Assembly (NCBI RefSeq): GCF_016786355.1
Contig: NZ_JADWYX010000003.1
Coordinates: forward strand, 62,001-126,000
Direction of reading: 5' to 3'
Source: Frankia sp. AgB1.9
GTDB lineage: Bacteria; Actinomycetota; Actinomycetes; Frankiales; Frankiaceae
Length of the DNA: 64,000 nucleotides
Shown: piece by piece, positions 42,368-50,909 of the stretch
How positions within the stretch are numbered: position 1 is the first letter of the stretch
How the letters are laid out: every line of letters starts with the position of its first letter
The notes under the pieces: model-generated
Told to the model about the DNA's origin: nothing
What the model saw: the letters and a program-made list of their open reading frames with translations, nothing else
The model's database searches: none
Program-made: the position numbers and the translations under genes

Positions 42368-43507
42368 ATGACCCTCACGGGATGGCCGTTCATGCTCATG
42401 CTGGGCATGATCGGCCTGATGTGCGCCGTGGGCACCTCCCTGTTGTGGAATCGGTGGCCAGGTTGGTGGGCGCTGCCCGGGCGTGCGGTCAGCCTGCTGC
42501 TGGTCATGGTGCTCGGTGGAGTCCTCGCGCTGGCGCAGGTCAACCGTTCGTACGGCTTCTACACCTCGGTCTCGGATCTGCTCGGCCGCCCCGCCAGCCC
42601 GCGTAGCCTCGCCACGCCGGCGCACCCCGGGACCGGCTCCCAGGTGATCGTGCTGACCCCGGACTGGGCCGCGCTCGGTCGCCGGGACAGCCGTCACGGC
42701 CGTGGGCTCCTGCTGAACGTCCTCTACCCCGGGATGCGCAGCGGACTGACCCACCACGGCCTGCTCTACCTTCCCGCGGCCTACTTCACCGGCAACGCGC
42801 AGCGCCGGTTCGCCGCGGTCGAGGTCTTCCACGGCTATCCCGGCTCGCCCGAGACCTTCCCCCAGCTGATGAACATCCAGACCCGGCTGGAAACCGAGAT
42901 CGCCGCCGGCCGGGTCCCACCCGTTGTCCTGGTGATCCCGCAGGTCTACGCCGGCGGCCACAGTTCCGAATGCGTCAACGCCGTCCACGGCGAGCAGTGG
43001 GAGACCTACCTTTCCGTCGACGTCCTCGACGACGTCACCAGGACCTTCCGTGTGGACACATCTCGTTCGTGGGCCACGCTGGGCATCTCCACCGGCGGGT
43101 TCTGTGCCGTGAACGTCGCGCTGCACCACCCCGAGCGCTACGCGGCGGCGGCCAGCCTGTCCGGCTATTTCACCGCCGGCCAGGACCCGGGAACACCGGG
43201 CCTCTACCAGGGGTCGAGGTTCGCCAGCCGGGACAACTCGCCCCTCTGGTGGGTCCGTTACCGCAACCCGGTCGCGCCCCCACTGTTCCTCTCGGCCTCA
43301 GGCGGCGATCCGGGCGCGATGGGCGAGGCACGCGCGATGACGGCGACCCTGCGGCACTATGCCCCATCTCTCCCGACGACGACCATGCTCACCGCGTCCG
43401 GTGGGCACAACTGGGGCGTGTTCTCCGCGGCCTTCGGCCCGGCGATCGACTGGATCGCTCAGTACCTGCCCGGGCCGCTCGTCGCGCCACCCACAGACCT
43501 GAGCTGA
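42368..43507 (+). CDS. Membrane-anchored alpha/beta hydrolase (esterase D-like)
   Basis: 379 residues from an ATG with GGAGGTCCG in front. N-terminal two to three transmembrane helices (about 1-60), then an esterase fold: LLYLPAAYFTGNAQRRFAAVEVFHGYPGSPETF (oxyanion H-G), nucleophile elbow LGISTGGFCAVN, and His in GGHNWGVF. A Cys in HSSECVNA and another in GGFCAVN could pair. It looks like the mycobacterial antigen 85/esterase D-type set of extracellular acyl-transferases or esterases. A related gene on the opposite strand at 43561-44631 converges on it. Confidence 0.88.
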   Translation: MTLTGWPFMLMLGMIGLMCAVGTSLLWNRWPGWWALPGRAVSLLLVMVLGGVLALAQVNRSYGFYTSVSDLLGRPASPRSLATPAHPGTGSQVIVLTPDWAALGRRDSRHGRGLLLNVLYPGMRSGLTHHGLLYLPAAYFTGNAQRRFAAVEVFHGYPGSPETFPQLMNIQTRLETEIAAGRVPPVVLVIPQVYAGGHSSECVNAVHGEQWETYLSVDVLDDVTRTFRVDTSRSWATLGISTGGFCAVNVALHHPERYAAAASLSGYFTAGQDPGTPGLYQGSRFASRDNSPLWWVRYRNPVAPPLFLSASGGDPGAMGEARAMTATLRHYAPSLPTTTMLTASGGHNWGVFSAAFGPAIDWIAQYLPGPLVAPPTDLS

Positions 43508-43560
43508 GCTTGCCCGGTCGCTCGGCGACTCGGGATCTTTCAGCTGGGCGGCCGGTGCCC

Positions 43561-44631
43561 TCAGCTCATCGTGGCGAGGGTCGAGGTGGGGACGGCCCAG
43601 CGAAGGCTGTCGCGGAGTGCCGGGCGCCAGACGCCATAGTCGTGCCCACCTGGTCGCAGTCGCAGGACGACGTCGAAGCCGTCGCGGTGGGTCAGGAGGC
43701 CGGCCATGGTGCGGGTGTCGCGCAGGGCCTCCCGGTCGCCACGGCCACAGTCCAGCCAGATCCGCATCGGTGGGGACGGCGGGAGCGCGCGAGCGTAGCG
43801 GACGGGAGTGTTGGCGGCGGCGACCGCGGCGAGGTCCGGCCGGGGTCCGAACAGACCGGCCATGCCGCCGCTGTGGGTCGGTTCGGCCAGCCCGGACATG
43901 GCGACGACCGTCCCGACCAGGTCGCGGTGGCGTAGCCCGAGGTTGAGCGCGCAGAACCCGCCGGCGGACATCCCGGCGAAGACGCGGTCGGCCCGGTCGG
44001 GAAGGGTGCGTAACTCCGTGTCGACGGTCGGGATGACGTCGTCGATGAGGTAGGTCTCGATGTGTTCGCTTGGCCGGTCGACGCACTCGCTGTCGTCCAG
44101 CCAGTCATGGCTGACCCGCGGCGCGACGAGAATCGCCGGCTGGCCGGTGCTCGCGAGCAGCGCACCGGTCGTCGCGGCCTCGTTCGCCCGGTACCAGTCG
44201 ACGGGTGCGCCTGGGCTGCCGTGCAGCAGGTAGACCACGGGGAACCGCGCGCCGGGTTCGGTGAAGTACTGCGGCGGGAGGTACACCAGGGCCCGGTGGG
44301 TGCCAAAACCGCTGTGCTTACCGGCGACGGGCAGGGCGATGACGGAACCGCGTCGGTGCGGCCGGTTGGGCATCGCGGCGATCGCGTCGCGCGCCGGGGC
44401 GGTCGGCCAGGACGTCACTCCGACGACGTCGTCGACGCGGGGAAGGTACCCGTAGTGGACGTTGACGAGATCCGCCACCGTCGCGAGCGTGAGCAGCATC
44501 GCGACGGTACCGACACCGATCGCCGCGGCGCGGCGCCGACGCCTAAGCCAGACACAGCACACCCAGCCGACGAGCGACAGCGCCGCCAGCCCGAGCACGA
44601 ACCACTTTCCGATGACGACGACGGACCCCAA
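43561..44631 (-). CDS. Membrane-anchored alpha/beta hydrolase, paralogue of 42368-43507
   Basis: 356 residues from a TTG at 44631 with AAGGGG six bases upstream; a GTG at 44676 is the alternative. Two or three N-terminal membrane helices, then the hydrolase: LVYLPPQYFTEPGARFPVVYLLHGSPGAPVDWY, nucleophile FAGMSAGGFCALN, and His in GGHDYGVW. The Cys pair (DSECVDR and GGFCAL) is at the same spacing as in the neighbour, so they are related. The two genes converge with 53 bases between, indicating duplication with inversion or independent acquisition. Confidence 0.86.
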   Translation of the reverse strand: MGSVVVIGKWFVLGLAALSLVGWVCCVWLRRRRRAAAIGVGTVAMLLTLATVADLVNVHYGYLPRVDDVVGVTSWPTAPARDAIAAMPNRPHRRGSVIALPVAGKHSGFGTHRALVYLPPQYFTEPGARFPVVYLLHGSPGAPVDWYRANEAATTGALLASTGQPAILVAPRVSHDWLDDSECVDRPSEHIETYLIDDVIPTVDTELRTLPDRADRVFAGMSAGGFCALNLGLRHRDLVGTVVAMSGLAEPTHSGGMAGLFGPRPDLAAVAAANTPVRYARALPPSPPMRIWLDCGRGDREALRDTRTMAGLLTHRDGFDVVLRLRPGGHDYGVWRPALRDSLRWAVPTSTLATMS

Positions 44632-44865
44632 GCCACACCCCTTTGACCTGCGACGCAAGGCGGGCACAACTGGCAAACGCGTCCCGCCTCTATCGCACCG
44701 TAAGCCGTGAGAGGGCCGAGTTGCACTCTGCTCGGGTGACGGCGATTACCTCGCCGTTAGATTGCCTCGCGTGTAGATCCCACGCCGACCGCAGCCCTGA
44801 ATACCCCGGCGACGTCGAGACACGAGAGCCAGCCGTGCGCGGCGGCGGGAGGACCCACGGACGTC

Positions 44866-45000
44866 TTGGCGCAGATCGCGTACACCGTCATGGCCGTCCT
44901 GACCCGCGTCGCGGCCGAGCACGACCTGTCGCTGACCCAGCTGCGCGTCTTCGGCATCCTGCGTGACCACCGCCCGCGAATGGCCGAGCTCGCCGACTTC
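44866..45000 (+). pseudogene. MarR-family regulator remnant, N-terminal piece only
   Basis: In frame from about 44842, the text QIAYTVMAVLTRVAAEHDLSLTQLRVFGILRD, RPRMAELADF is typical of a MarR N-terminal helix and the start of the winged helix. The sequence then switches to unrelated repeats at about 45000 and stops at 45063, so the DNA-binding half is gone. The break coincides with TGCGCAATTGGCGATCA, an end of the miniature repeat family. Confidence 0.7.
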
Positions 45001-45060
45001 CCTCCCATTTCCCCTGCGCAATTGGCGATCATCGCGCCCTGGTGGCGCCAGGATTCTTCA

Positions 45061-45136
45061 TGATTGCCAGTTGGGCAGGGGAACTGTCGTTCGCTGCCCC
45101 AGTTTGTCGCATTTATTCCTGCGCAACTGGCGATCA
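45061..45136. repeat. 76-bp miniature element (copy 2)
   Basis: Starts TGATTGCCAGTTGGGCAG and ends CTGCGCAACTGGCGATCA; the ends are inverted repeats matching at 16 of 18 positions. A half-element end (TGCGCAATTGGCGATCA) lies just before at about 45015-45031. It follows the truncated MarR gene. Confidence 0.6.
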
Positions 45137-45266
45137 TCGGCCGTCACCCACCGCTGAACCGTCCGAAGATCGCCAGATGGGCAGGCCAATCGGCGGCTCG
45201 GACCTTCGGCGGTCGTTGACGTGGTGCCGCGGCTGGGGAATGGCCGGGGCCCCGCGGCCGCGGCTG

Positions 45267-45947
45267 TCAGCCGGCGGTGTTGGCTGCGGGAGTGGTGCGG
45301 TGCGCGTGGTCGTCCCGGGGGCGAACGGCCGCGGCGACCCAGGTGAAGCCGGCGAGAGCGAGCACGGCGACGCCGATGATCACTGGGCGGGCTGGGCCGG
45401 GGGCGGTGAGCATGATGCCGACGCCGCCGAGGCCGGTGAGGGCGGCGGCGGGTAGCGGGGCGACACGGGCGCGGTAGAGACCGATGGCGAGCAGGGTGTA
45501 GCCGACGCCGCCGGCGATGAGCGCGAGGAAGATGACGTTTCCGATGCCAGCGTTGTGGAAGTGATCCCACAGGTCGACCATCGCGGCCCGTTGGGGTTGC
45601 CGGGCGATCTGTCCCGCGATCAGTGAGGCCGTCGCGACACCGGCGAGCGCGATGGTGCCAACGACGGTGAGCGTGGCTCCGGTCGCTGCCAGTTTCGGCG
45701 TGTGCGGGCGGATCGCGGCAGCGAGCGTCAGGCCGGCTGGGATCAGTAGCGCCGCGGCGAGCAGGGCAAGCAGGCTGCCGGCGTCAGAGCGGGTCGGGTG
45801 GGCGCTGACGTCGGCGAGGAAGTTCGCGGGATCGTCCACCCATGGGGCGGAGAGAAGTCGCGCGATCAGCGCGACCAGTGGTGCGGCGACGAGGCAGAGC
45901 AGCAGGGCCGGTGGCGGTGTGGGACCGCGGCGGGCGGATGTGGTCAT
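45267..45947 (-). CDS. Integral membrane protein, unknown function
   Basis: 226 residues from the ATG at 45947 with AAAGGA eight bases upstream (a longer frame to 46082 runs through the palindrome and is unlikely). Six or seven hydrophobic segments are seen, including ALLLCLVAAPLVALIARLL, a middle pair, and GIMLTAPGPARPVIIGVAVL; between 2 and 3 there is a HTPKLAATGATL loop. The C-terminal tail is charged (RPRDDHAHRTTPAA). Divergent from the kinase gene at 46089 with a perfect inverted repeat between, so the regulator downstream of that kinase may control it. Confidence 0.75.
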   Translation of the reverse strand: MTTSARRGPTPPPALLLCLVAAPLVALIARLLSAPWVDDPANFLADVSAHPTRSDAGSLLALLAAALLIPAGLTLAAAIRPHTPKLAATGATLTVVGTIALAGVATASLIAGQIARQPQRAAMVDLWDHFHNAGIGNVIFLALIAGGVGYTLLAIGLYRARVAPLPAAALTGLGGVGIMLTAPGPARPVIIGVAVLALAGFTWVAAAVRPRDDHAHRTTPAANTAG

Positions 45948-46030
45948 CGGAGGCGTCCTTTCGGCGGGTGGAACGGTTGCCGCGACGGTGTCGTATCCGG
46001 ACCACGGGGCGCGTCGGAGGACGCCCGGAT

Positions 46031-46060
46031 CTTTTCTTCCGGGTATTCCCGGAAGAAAAG
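46031..46060. promoter_or_regulatory. 30-nt inverted repeat with perfect 13-bp arms between divergent genes
   Basis: Arms CTTTTCTTCCGGG and CCCGGAAGAAAAG around TATT. It is 83 bases from one start and about 28 from the other, so it is better placed as an operator for the adjacent two-component regulator than as a terminator. Confidence 0.55.
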
Positions 46061-46088
46061 AAGGCTGGTGCGGTGTCACCATTCACGG

Positions 46089-48110
46089 GTGGAGATGACG
46101 TCGGCGCGGCGGAGAATCGCGGTGGCCGTCGCGGGGGCGGGGTGGCTGCTGCTGCCGGTCGGCGTCGGTGTGCTGGTGTGGCTGGATCAGCGCCTGCGCG
46201 GTATGGGGCGTGGCGACCTCGTGACGACCACCGGCGGGGCCGAGGTCCCGTTTGTGCTCGTCGCGGCGACCGCGTGGACGGTCGGGGTCGTCCTCGCGCT
46301 GCGTCGCCCGCGCCATCCGGTCGGTTGGCTGTTCCTGGCTCTGGGCGGTGTCCTCCTGCTGTCCGGTGGGACACAGGGGTATGCCTCCTACGGCGCGGTG
46401 GCCCGCCCAGGGCGCCTGCCCGCCGCGGACCTGGTGGCGATCTACGCGGATGCCGGCTTCATCCCGTGGCTGGTGCTCGTCGCGCTCATCCTTCATCTGA
46501 CGCCGACGGGCCGACCGCTGTCGGCGCGGTGGGGATGGCTCGCACTCGCGACCGCGGTCGCAGGCGGGCTCTGGCTGCTCGTAGGTCTGGTCTCCACCGA
46601 GACCATGCAGGCCCCGTTTCAATCCGTCGCCAACCCGCTGCTGATCTCCGGTCCGCTCGGTCCGCTGCTGTTTGCCCGCAGACTCCTCGGACTCGCGACC
46701 GGTGCCGGTGTCGTGCTGGCGGCGGTGTCGCTGATCGTCCGGTTCCGCCGATCCGTGGGCGTCGAGCGCCGCCAGCTGCTGTGGGTCGCGGTGGCCGCGG
46801 TCCCGCTGCCGGTGCTGATGGCGGCGTCGTTCGCCGCCTCGTACGCGGGCGACAACACCGCGGCCGGTCTCACCGCCGCGACTCTGATCGGCCTGTTGGC
46901 AGTCGGTTCCGGACTGGCGATCGGCCAGTACCACCTCTACGACGTCGAGGAGATCCTCAGCCGGGCCGTCACGTACCTGCTGGTGTCCGGGCTGCTCGCG
47001 GCGTCCTACGCGACGGTGGTGATCGTCGTCGGGCAGTCGCTCGCCGGTCGGACCGGCCGTTCACAGATCTCCGCGGTGCTCGCGACGCTCGCCGCTGTCA
47101 CGGTCGCCGCCCCGGCCTACCGGAAGATCCAGGACGGGGTCGACCGGCGGTTCAACCGTCGGCGGTTCGAGACCCTGCAGGTGATCCGACGTTATCTACG
47201 AGACCACGACCCCGAAGTCGCCGTCGAGGACGTGTTGCGGCGCGCACTGGGTGATCCCACGTTGGCGGTGGCCTACCTGGTCGACGACCGTCGCCAGTGG
47301 GTCAGCGCCGACGGACAGCCAGCCGCCCCCGGTGACGGTCTTGTCGAGGCCGTCGAGGTGTGCCGGCGCGGCCGACCCATCGCCCGGCTGACGTTCGACC
47401 GTGGCAAGGCCGAACCCGACCTCGTCCGCGCCGCTGCCACGGAGACCACCGCCGAGCTCGACAACGTAGGCCTACGCGCCGCGGTCGCACTCCAGCTCGT
47501 CGAGGTACGCCAGTCTCGGGCCCGGATCGCCGCGGCTCAGTTCGCGGAGCGCCGGACCATCGAACGCAATTTGCACGACGGCGCGCAGCAACGGCTGCTC
47601 GCGCTCGCGCTTCAGCTACGGGCCGCGCAGCTGAGCGGCGACGAAGCCTCGCTGGGACAAGCCATCAGTATGGGTATCGATCAGCTGCAGGCCGCCGTCG
47701 TCGAGCTCCGCGAGCTGGCCAACGGCCTGCACCCGACGGTCCTCGCCGACGGCGGGCTGGCCGCCGCGCTCGAAGACGTCGCCGCCCGTACCCCCGTACC
47801 CATGAAGATCTGCGCCCCGGACCGGCGATATCCGCCTGACCTGGAGGCAGCCGCCTGGTTCATCGCCTGCGAGGCAATGGCGAACGCGGTCAAACACGCC
47901 CACCCGACCACCGTCGCCGTGAATGTCTCAGCCCGCGACGGACAGCTGATCGTCGAGGTCCGTGACGACGGCATCGGCGGCGCCCAGCCGGGCGGACCCG
48001 GGCTGCGAGGCATCGCCGACCGAGCCGAAGCCTTCGGTGGGTCGCTGACCGTCCACACCGACCCCGGTATCGGAACGACCATTCGCGCGGAGCTGCCATG
48101 CGAGTCGTGA
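46089..48110 (+). CDS. Sensor histidine kinase (NarL-type, HisKA_3)
   Basis: About 673 residues from a GTG (or an ATG at 46095). Eight or more transmembrane helices occupy residues 1-330. A linker and probable GAF-like region follow (about 380-470). The HisKA_3 motif is ERRTIERNLHDGAQQRLLALAL with His about 495, and HATPase_c shows ACEAMANAVKHAHPTTVAVNV, VRDDGIGGAQPGGPGLRGIADR. It lacks an extracellular sensor loop and may sense membrane state or ligands within the membrane. Its end overlaps the response-regulator start by 13 bases, a typical coupled pair. Confidence 0.93.
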   Translation: MEMTSARRRIAVAVAGAGWLLLPVGVGVLVWLDQRLRGMGRGDLVTTTGGAEVPFVLVAATAWTVGVVLALRRPRHPVGWLFLALGGVLLLSGGTQGYASYGAVARPGRLPAADLVAIYADAGFIPWLVLVALILHLTPTGRPLSARWGWLALATAVAGGLWLLVGLVSTETMQAPFQSVANPLLISGPLGPLLFARRLLGLATGAGVVLAAVSLIVRFRRSVGVERRQLLWVAVAAVPLPVLMAASFAASYAGDNTAAGLTAATLIGLLAVGSGLAIGQYHLYDVEEILSRAVTYLLVSGLLAASYATVVIVVGQSLAGRTGRSQISAVLATLAAVTVAAPAYRKIQDGVDRRFNRRRFETLQVIRRYLRDHDPEVAVEDVLRRALGDPTLAVAYLVDDRRQWVSADGQPAAPGDGLVEAVEVCRRGRPIARLTFDRGKAEPDLVRAAATETTAELDNVGLRAAVALQLVEVRQSRARIAAAQFAERRTIERNLHDGAQQRLLALALQLRAAQLSGDEASLGQAISMGIDQLQAAVVELRELANGLHPTVLADGGLAAALEDVAARTPVPMKICAPDRRYPPDLEAAAWFIACEAMANAVKHAHPTTVAVNVSARDGQLIVEVRDDGIGGAQPGGPGLRGIADRAEAFGGSLTVHTDPGIGTTIRAELPCES

Positions 48111-48742
48111 TCGCCGATGATTCCGTGCTTCTGCGCGAAGGCCTCGCCCGCCTGCTCGCCGAAGCCGGGATCCACATCTGCGCGATGGCAGGCGACGCCG
48201 ACAGCCTCGAAGCCGCAGTCGCCGAACACCGCCCAGACGTCGCACTCGTCGACATCCGAATGCCGCCGACCTACACGCACGAAGGCGCGCAAGCCGCCAT
48301 CCGCCTCCGCGAACGGTCAGGCGACCTCGGCATCCTGTTGCTATCCCAGTCCCTGGAAAGCCGGTACGCCGCGGCGCTCGCGCAAGCACACCCCAAAGGC
48401 TTCGGCTACCTGCTCAAAGACCGCGTCCTCGACGTCGCCACCCTCGTCGACGCGATCGACCGGGTCGCCTCCGGCGACACCGTCCTCGACCCCGACGTGG
48501 TCAGTTACCTCCTGGGCCGACACGGCAACCGGGACCGTCTCACCGCCCTCAGCGAACGCGAACGCGACGTGCTGGCACTCATGGCCCAAGGCAGATCGAA
48601 CCAGGCGATCTCCCGCCACCTCGTCCTCGGGGCCAAAACCGTCGAAAGCCACATCGCCAGCATCCTCAGCAAACTCGGACTACTTCCCGAACCCGACGAC
48701 AACCGCCGCGTCCTGGCCGTCCTCACCTGGCTCCAACCCTGA
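48098..48742 (+). CDS. LuxR/NarL-family response regulator
   Basis: 214 residues from the ATG at 48098. Receiver: acidic pair IADDS, phospho-acceptor Asp in ALVDIRMPP (about residue 50), Thr/Ser switch LLSQS, conserved Lys in LLKDR. LuxR HTH: LSERERDVLALMAQGRSNQAISRHLVLGAKTVESHIASIL. Overlaps the kinase gene by 13 bases, so it is the partner of that kinase. The palindrome at 46031-46060 is a candidate target. Confidence 0.95.
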   Translation: MRVVIADDSVLLREGLARLLAEAGIHICAMAGDADSLEAAVAEHRPDVALVDIRMPPTYTHEGAQAAIRLRERSGDLGILLLSQSLESRYAAALAQAHPKGFGYLLKDRVLDVATLVDAIDRVASGDTVLDPDVVSYLLGRHGNRDRLTALSERERDVLALMAQGRSNQAISRHLVLGAKTVESHIASILSKLGLLPEPDDNRRVLAVLTWLQP

Positions 48743-49052
48743 CCGCGAGGGAGAACAGGTAGAGGCCACTGTCGCGCGCTTGCGGCTTCGACAGCGGATC
48801 TTAACCCTGAAATCGATCAAGATGTTTGACCAGCACAAATTTCCAGACGGCCTCGCCATTGTTCGGTGTCAGCCACAAGGCTGACGCCGTGGCGGTCACC
48901 TCCAGTGATCCAAGGTGGTCGGCCGCTGCGCTGCGAGTCCGCGCCGAACAGGTGAGGACTTCCGTGGGCGGCTTCGCTCCGGCCGGGAGGCTCAAAGCTC
49001 CCGGTTGCGACGCCCTGTCCTGCTTGCCATTCTTCTTATGTAACCCGCCTGG
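48743..49052. other. Non-coding stretch holding a 32-nt repeat
   Basis: About 310 bases. The only distinctive part is 48809-48840 (described separately). On the minus strand the frame has no ribosome binding site. Confidence 0.4.
48809..48840. repeat. 32-nt direct repeat, copy 1 (copy 2 at 59371)
   Basis: GAAATCGATCAAGATG joined to TTTGACCAGCACAAAT. Copy 2 matches at 29 of 32 positions. The half TTTGACCAGCACAAA has inverted ends (TTTG/CAAA). The pair brackets a 10.5-kb block. Confidence 0.5.
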
Positions 49053-49871
49053 ATGAGAGATCTCTGCGTCGGTGTGCGAGGTGGCTGGATGCGCAGGCTC
49101 CGCAAGAAGGGTCACAGTCGCCGTGCCGTGCGTCGTCTTCGGCGGGCGGCAGAGGCGGGCCATGCGGGGGCCGCCTTCGAGCTGAGCGTGGTGCTTCGCG
49201 GGCGGGGGCAGGAGCAGGAGGGCCTGGCCTGGTGCCTGCGGGCGGCGGAGATCGCTGCCGAACAAGGGCAGCCGGCGACGGAGGTGGCCTCCTATCTTCG
49301 CCTGGCCGGAGAGTATGAGCGGGCCGAGGATGTGCTGCGGCAGGCGGCCGAGACCGGCGACGGCGACGCCGCATACTTCCTGGGCAAGGTCCTGCAGCAC
49401 GACCCGACGCGCCTGGCCGATGCCGAGCGCTTTTACCTGATGGCCTGCGAGCTGGGACACGTCGAGGCGCCCATGAGTCTGAGCTTGATGCTGACGCGCG
49501 TGGGCCGGCTGGAAGAGGGCGAGCGCTACTACCGGCTGGCTGCCGAACGGGGCGACCGCATGGCCGCCCGCCGTCTTGGGAACGCTGCCTGGAAGGCGGG
49601 ACGCGACCAGGACGCCGAGCGTTACCTACGGATAGCCGCACAGGCTGGCCGCTCCCGCGAAAACGACGACGTACTAGCGCTTGCCGACTTCCTGGGCGAG
49701 AGAGGCCGGATCCACGAGGCCCTTCCCATACTGCACGAACTCGGCGACCACATCGCGTGGCGGATCGGCCCCATCTTGCGCCGCGCCGGCCTGGCCGAGG
49801 AAGCCCAGCTATACGACAACCGCGCCAACGAATGGGAAAAGATGCTCGACGCTCTGGACGACCTCGACTGA
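49053..49871 (+). CDS. Sel1/TPR-repeat protein
   Basis: 272 residues; the ATG at 49053 is used, though GTG at 49071 or ATG at 49089 could start it. The body is made of alpha-alpha repeats: AEAGHAGAAFELSVVLRGRG, VASYLRLAGEYERAEDVLRQA, GDGDAAYFLGKVLQHDPTRLA, LGHVEAPMSLSLMLTRVGRLEE, RGDRMAARRLGNAAWKAGRDQ, each about 35-40 residues, as in Sel1-like or TPR scaffolds. It ends in an acidic helix. A protein-protein interaction role is inferred. Its 3' end overlaps the convergent phosphatase frame by about 250 bases. Confidence 0.82.
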   Translation: MRDLCVGVRGGWMRRLRKKGHSRRAVRRLRRAAEAGHAGAAFELSVVLRGRGQEQEGLAWCLRAAEIAAEQGQPATEVASYLRLAGEYERAEDVLRQAAETGDGDAAYFLGKVLQHDPTRLADAERFYLMACELGHVEAPMSLSLMLTRVGRLEEGERYYRLAAERGDRMAARRLGNAAWKAGRDQDAERYLRIAAQAGRSRENDDVLALADFLGERGRIHEALPILHELGDHIAWRIGPILRRAGLAEEAQLYDNRANEWEKMLDALDDLD

Positions 49872-50659
49872 TCCGCCGCTGTCAGGCGGTCCAACCCCGC
49901 GCCGCTTCCCCCGCCAGCGAGTAGGTAGGTCTCGGCGTCGAACTCGGCGACGAGGTCCAGGACGGCCTGGCGGGCGGTGGTGCCGTGGGCGGCGAGTTGG
50001 GCGTCGATCCGTGGGTTCTGGTCGACGAGGCCGACCCTGGCGTAGACGTCGACGAGTGCGGTGGCGCTGCGCCCGTAGTTGTCGGCGATCGCCTCGGGTT
50101 CGACATCGGCGAGGGTCTCCAGTAGGAGGGCGATCAGCCCGGTGCGATCCCGGCCGGCGGCGCAGTGAAACAGCACACCGCCCGGTGTGGCTTGGGCGAG
50201 GGCACAGATAGCGGCCGCGACCCGGCCAGGCTTGGCCTCCAGGAACGGGCGGAAGTAGAGCGGGGTCCCGTTGAGCCCGGAAATGTTGATCCGCTGCCAC
50301 AGGGCGACGTCGGCGACGTCGTCGATCGGCACCTCGACCCGGCTTAGGTCGGGCGGGGTCGCCGGTCCATCGACTGGTGGCGGGACGCGGACCGTGCCTG
50401 CGGCTCCTGTGGAGCTCGGTGGCCCGGGGCGGATCTCGTCGTCGTTGCGCAGGTCGACGACGGTCCGAAGCCCGGCGGCACGGGCGGCGGCCCAGCCGGC
50501 GTCGGTGACGAACCGCGGGTCGGCGGACCGGTAGAAGACGCCATACCGGGTGGTCCTACCATCGCGGGTCGGCAGGCCGCCGAGGTCCCGGGTGTTGATG
50601 AACCCTTCCCAGCCGACGGCGCGCGGCCGGGCCGATGCGGTGTCGGTCAGGACCGGCAT
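49622..50659 (-). CDS. Protein tyrosine/serine phosphatase with overlong C-terminus
   Basis: 345 codons from the ATG at 50659. The phosphatase part (about 1-262) has INTRDLGGLPTRDGRTTRYGVFYRSADP, GLRTVVDLRNDDEI, PWRP-like PLYFRPFLEAKPGRVAAAI and the P-loop HCAAGRDRTGLIALLLETL (CX5R). This is the Tyr/Ser phosphatase type common in actinobacteria, which may dephosphorylate host proteins or lipids. The expected end is near LAGGGSGAGLDRL; beyond it the frame runs into sequence antisense to the Sel1-repeat gene, so a stop was probably lost or a frameshift added a tail. The extra 85 residues are Ser/Arg-rich and look non-native. Confidence 0.85.
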   Translation of the reverse strand: MPVLTDTASARPRAVGWEGFINTRDLGGLPTRDGRTTRYGVFYRSADPRFVTDAGWAAARAAGLRTVVDLRNDDEIRPGPPSSTGAAGTVRVPPPVDGPATPPDLSRVEVPIDDVADVALWQRINISGLNGTPLYFRPFLEAKPGRVAAAICALAQATPGGVLFHCAAGRDRTGLIALLLETLADVEPEAIADNYGRSATALVDVYARVGLVDQNPRIDAQLAAHGTTARQAVLDLVAEFDAETYLLAGGGSGAGLDRLTAADQSRSSRASSIFSHSLARLSYSWASSARPARRKMGPIRHAMWSPSSCSMGRASWIRPLSPRKSASASTSSFSRERPACAAIRR

Positions 50660-50909
50660 CGTCCCACTCCGGCTACCCAGGACGCTGCGATGCGAGTCCT
50701 CGCCGCAACGGGTTCCACCCTCAGCAGCGAACGGTCCCCGCTCCCAGGATCTAAGGCAGATCTTGTGGTTGCGGAGCGTCGCCGTCGCGATTGTCGGTGG
50801 CTCGTGCGAACGGGCGGCGACATCTCAAGATCGTCTGACCGGGGTCGCGTCGGGAATCGACGGGTCGCGCGGAGGCGACAGCGCCGTTGCTCTACCTATG
50901 CTGTGGGTC

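Noticed and set aside
48801..49460. Minus-strand frame sharing the peptide FVLVKHLDRF with a frame at 59150-59419
   Set aside because: The shared peptide is explained by the 32-nt DNA repeat; both frames lack starts and are otherwise unrelated, and one is antisense to the Sel1-repeat gene.
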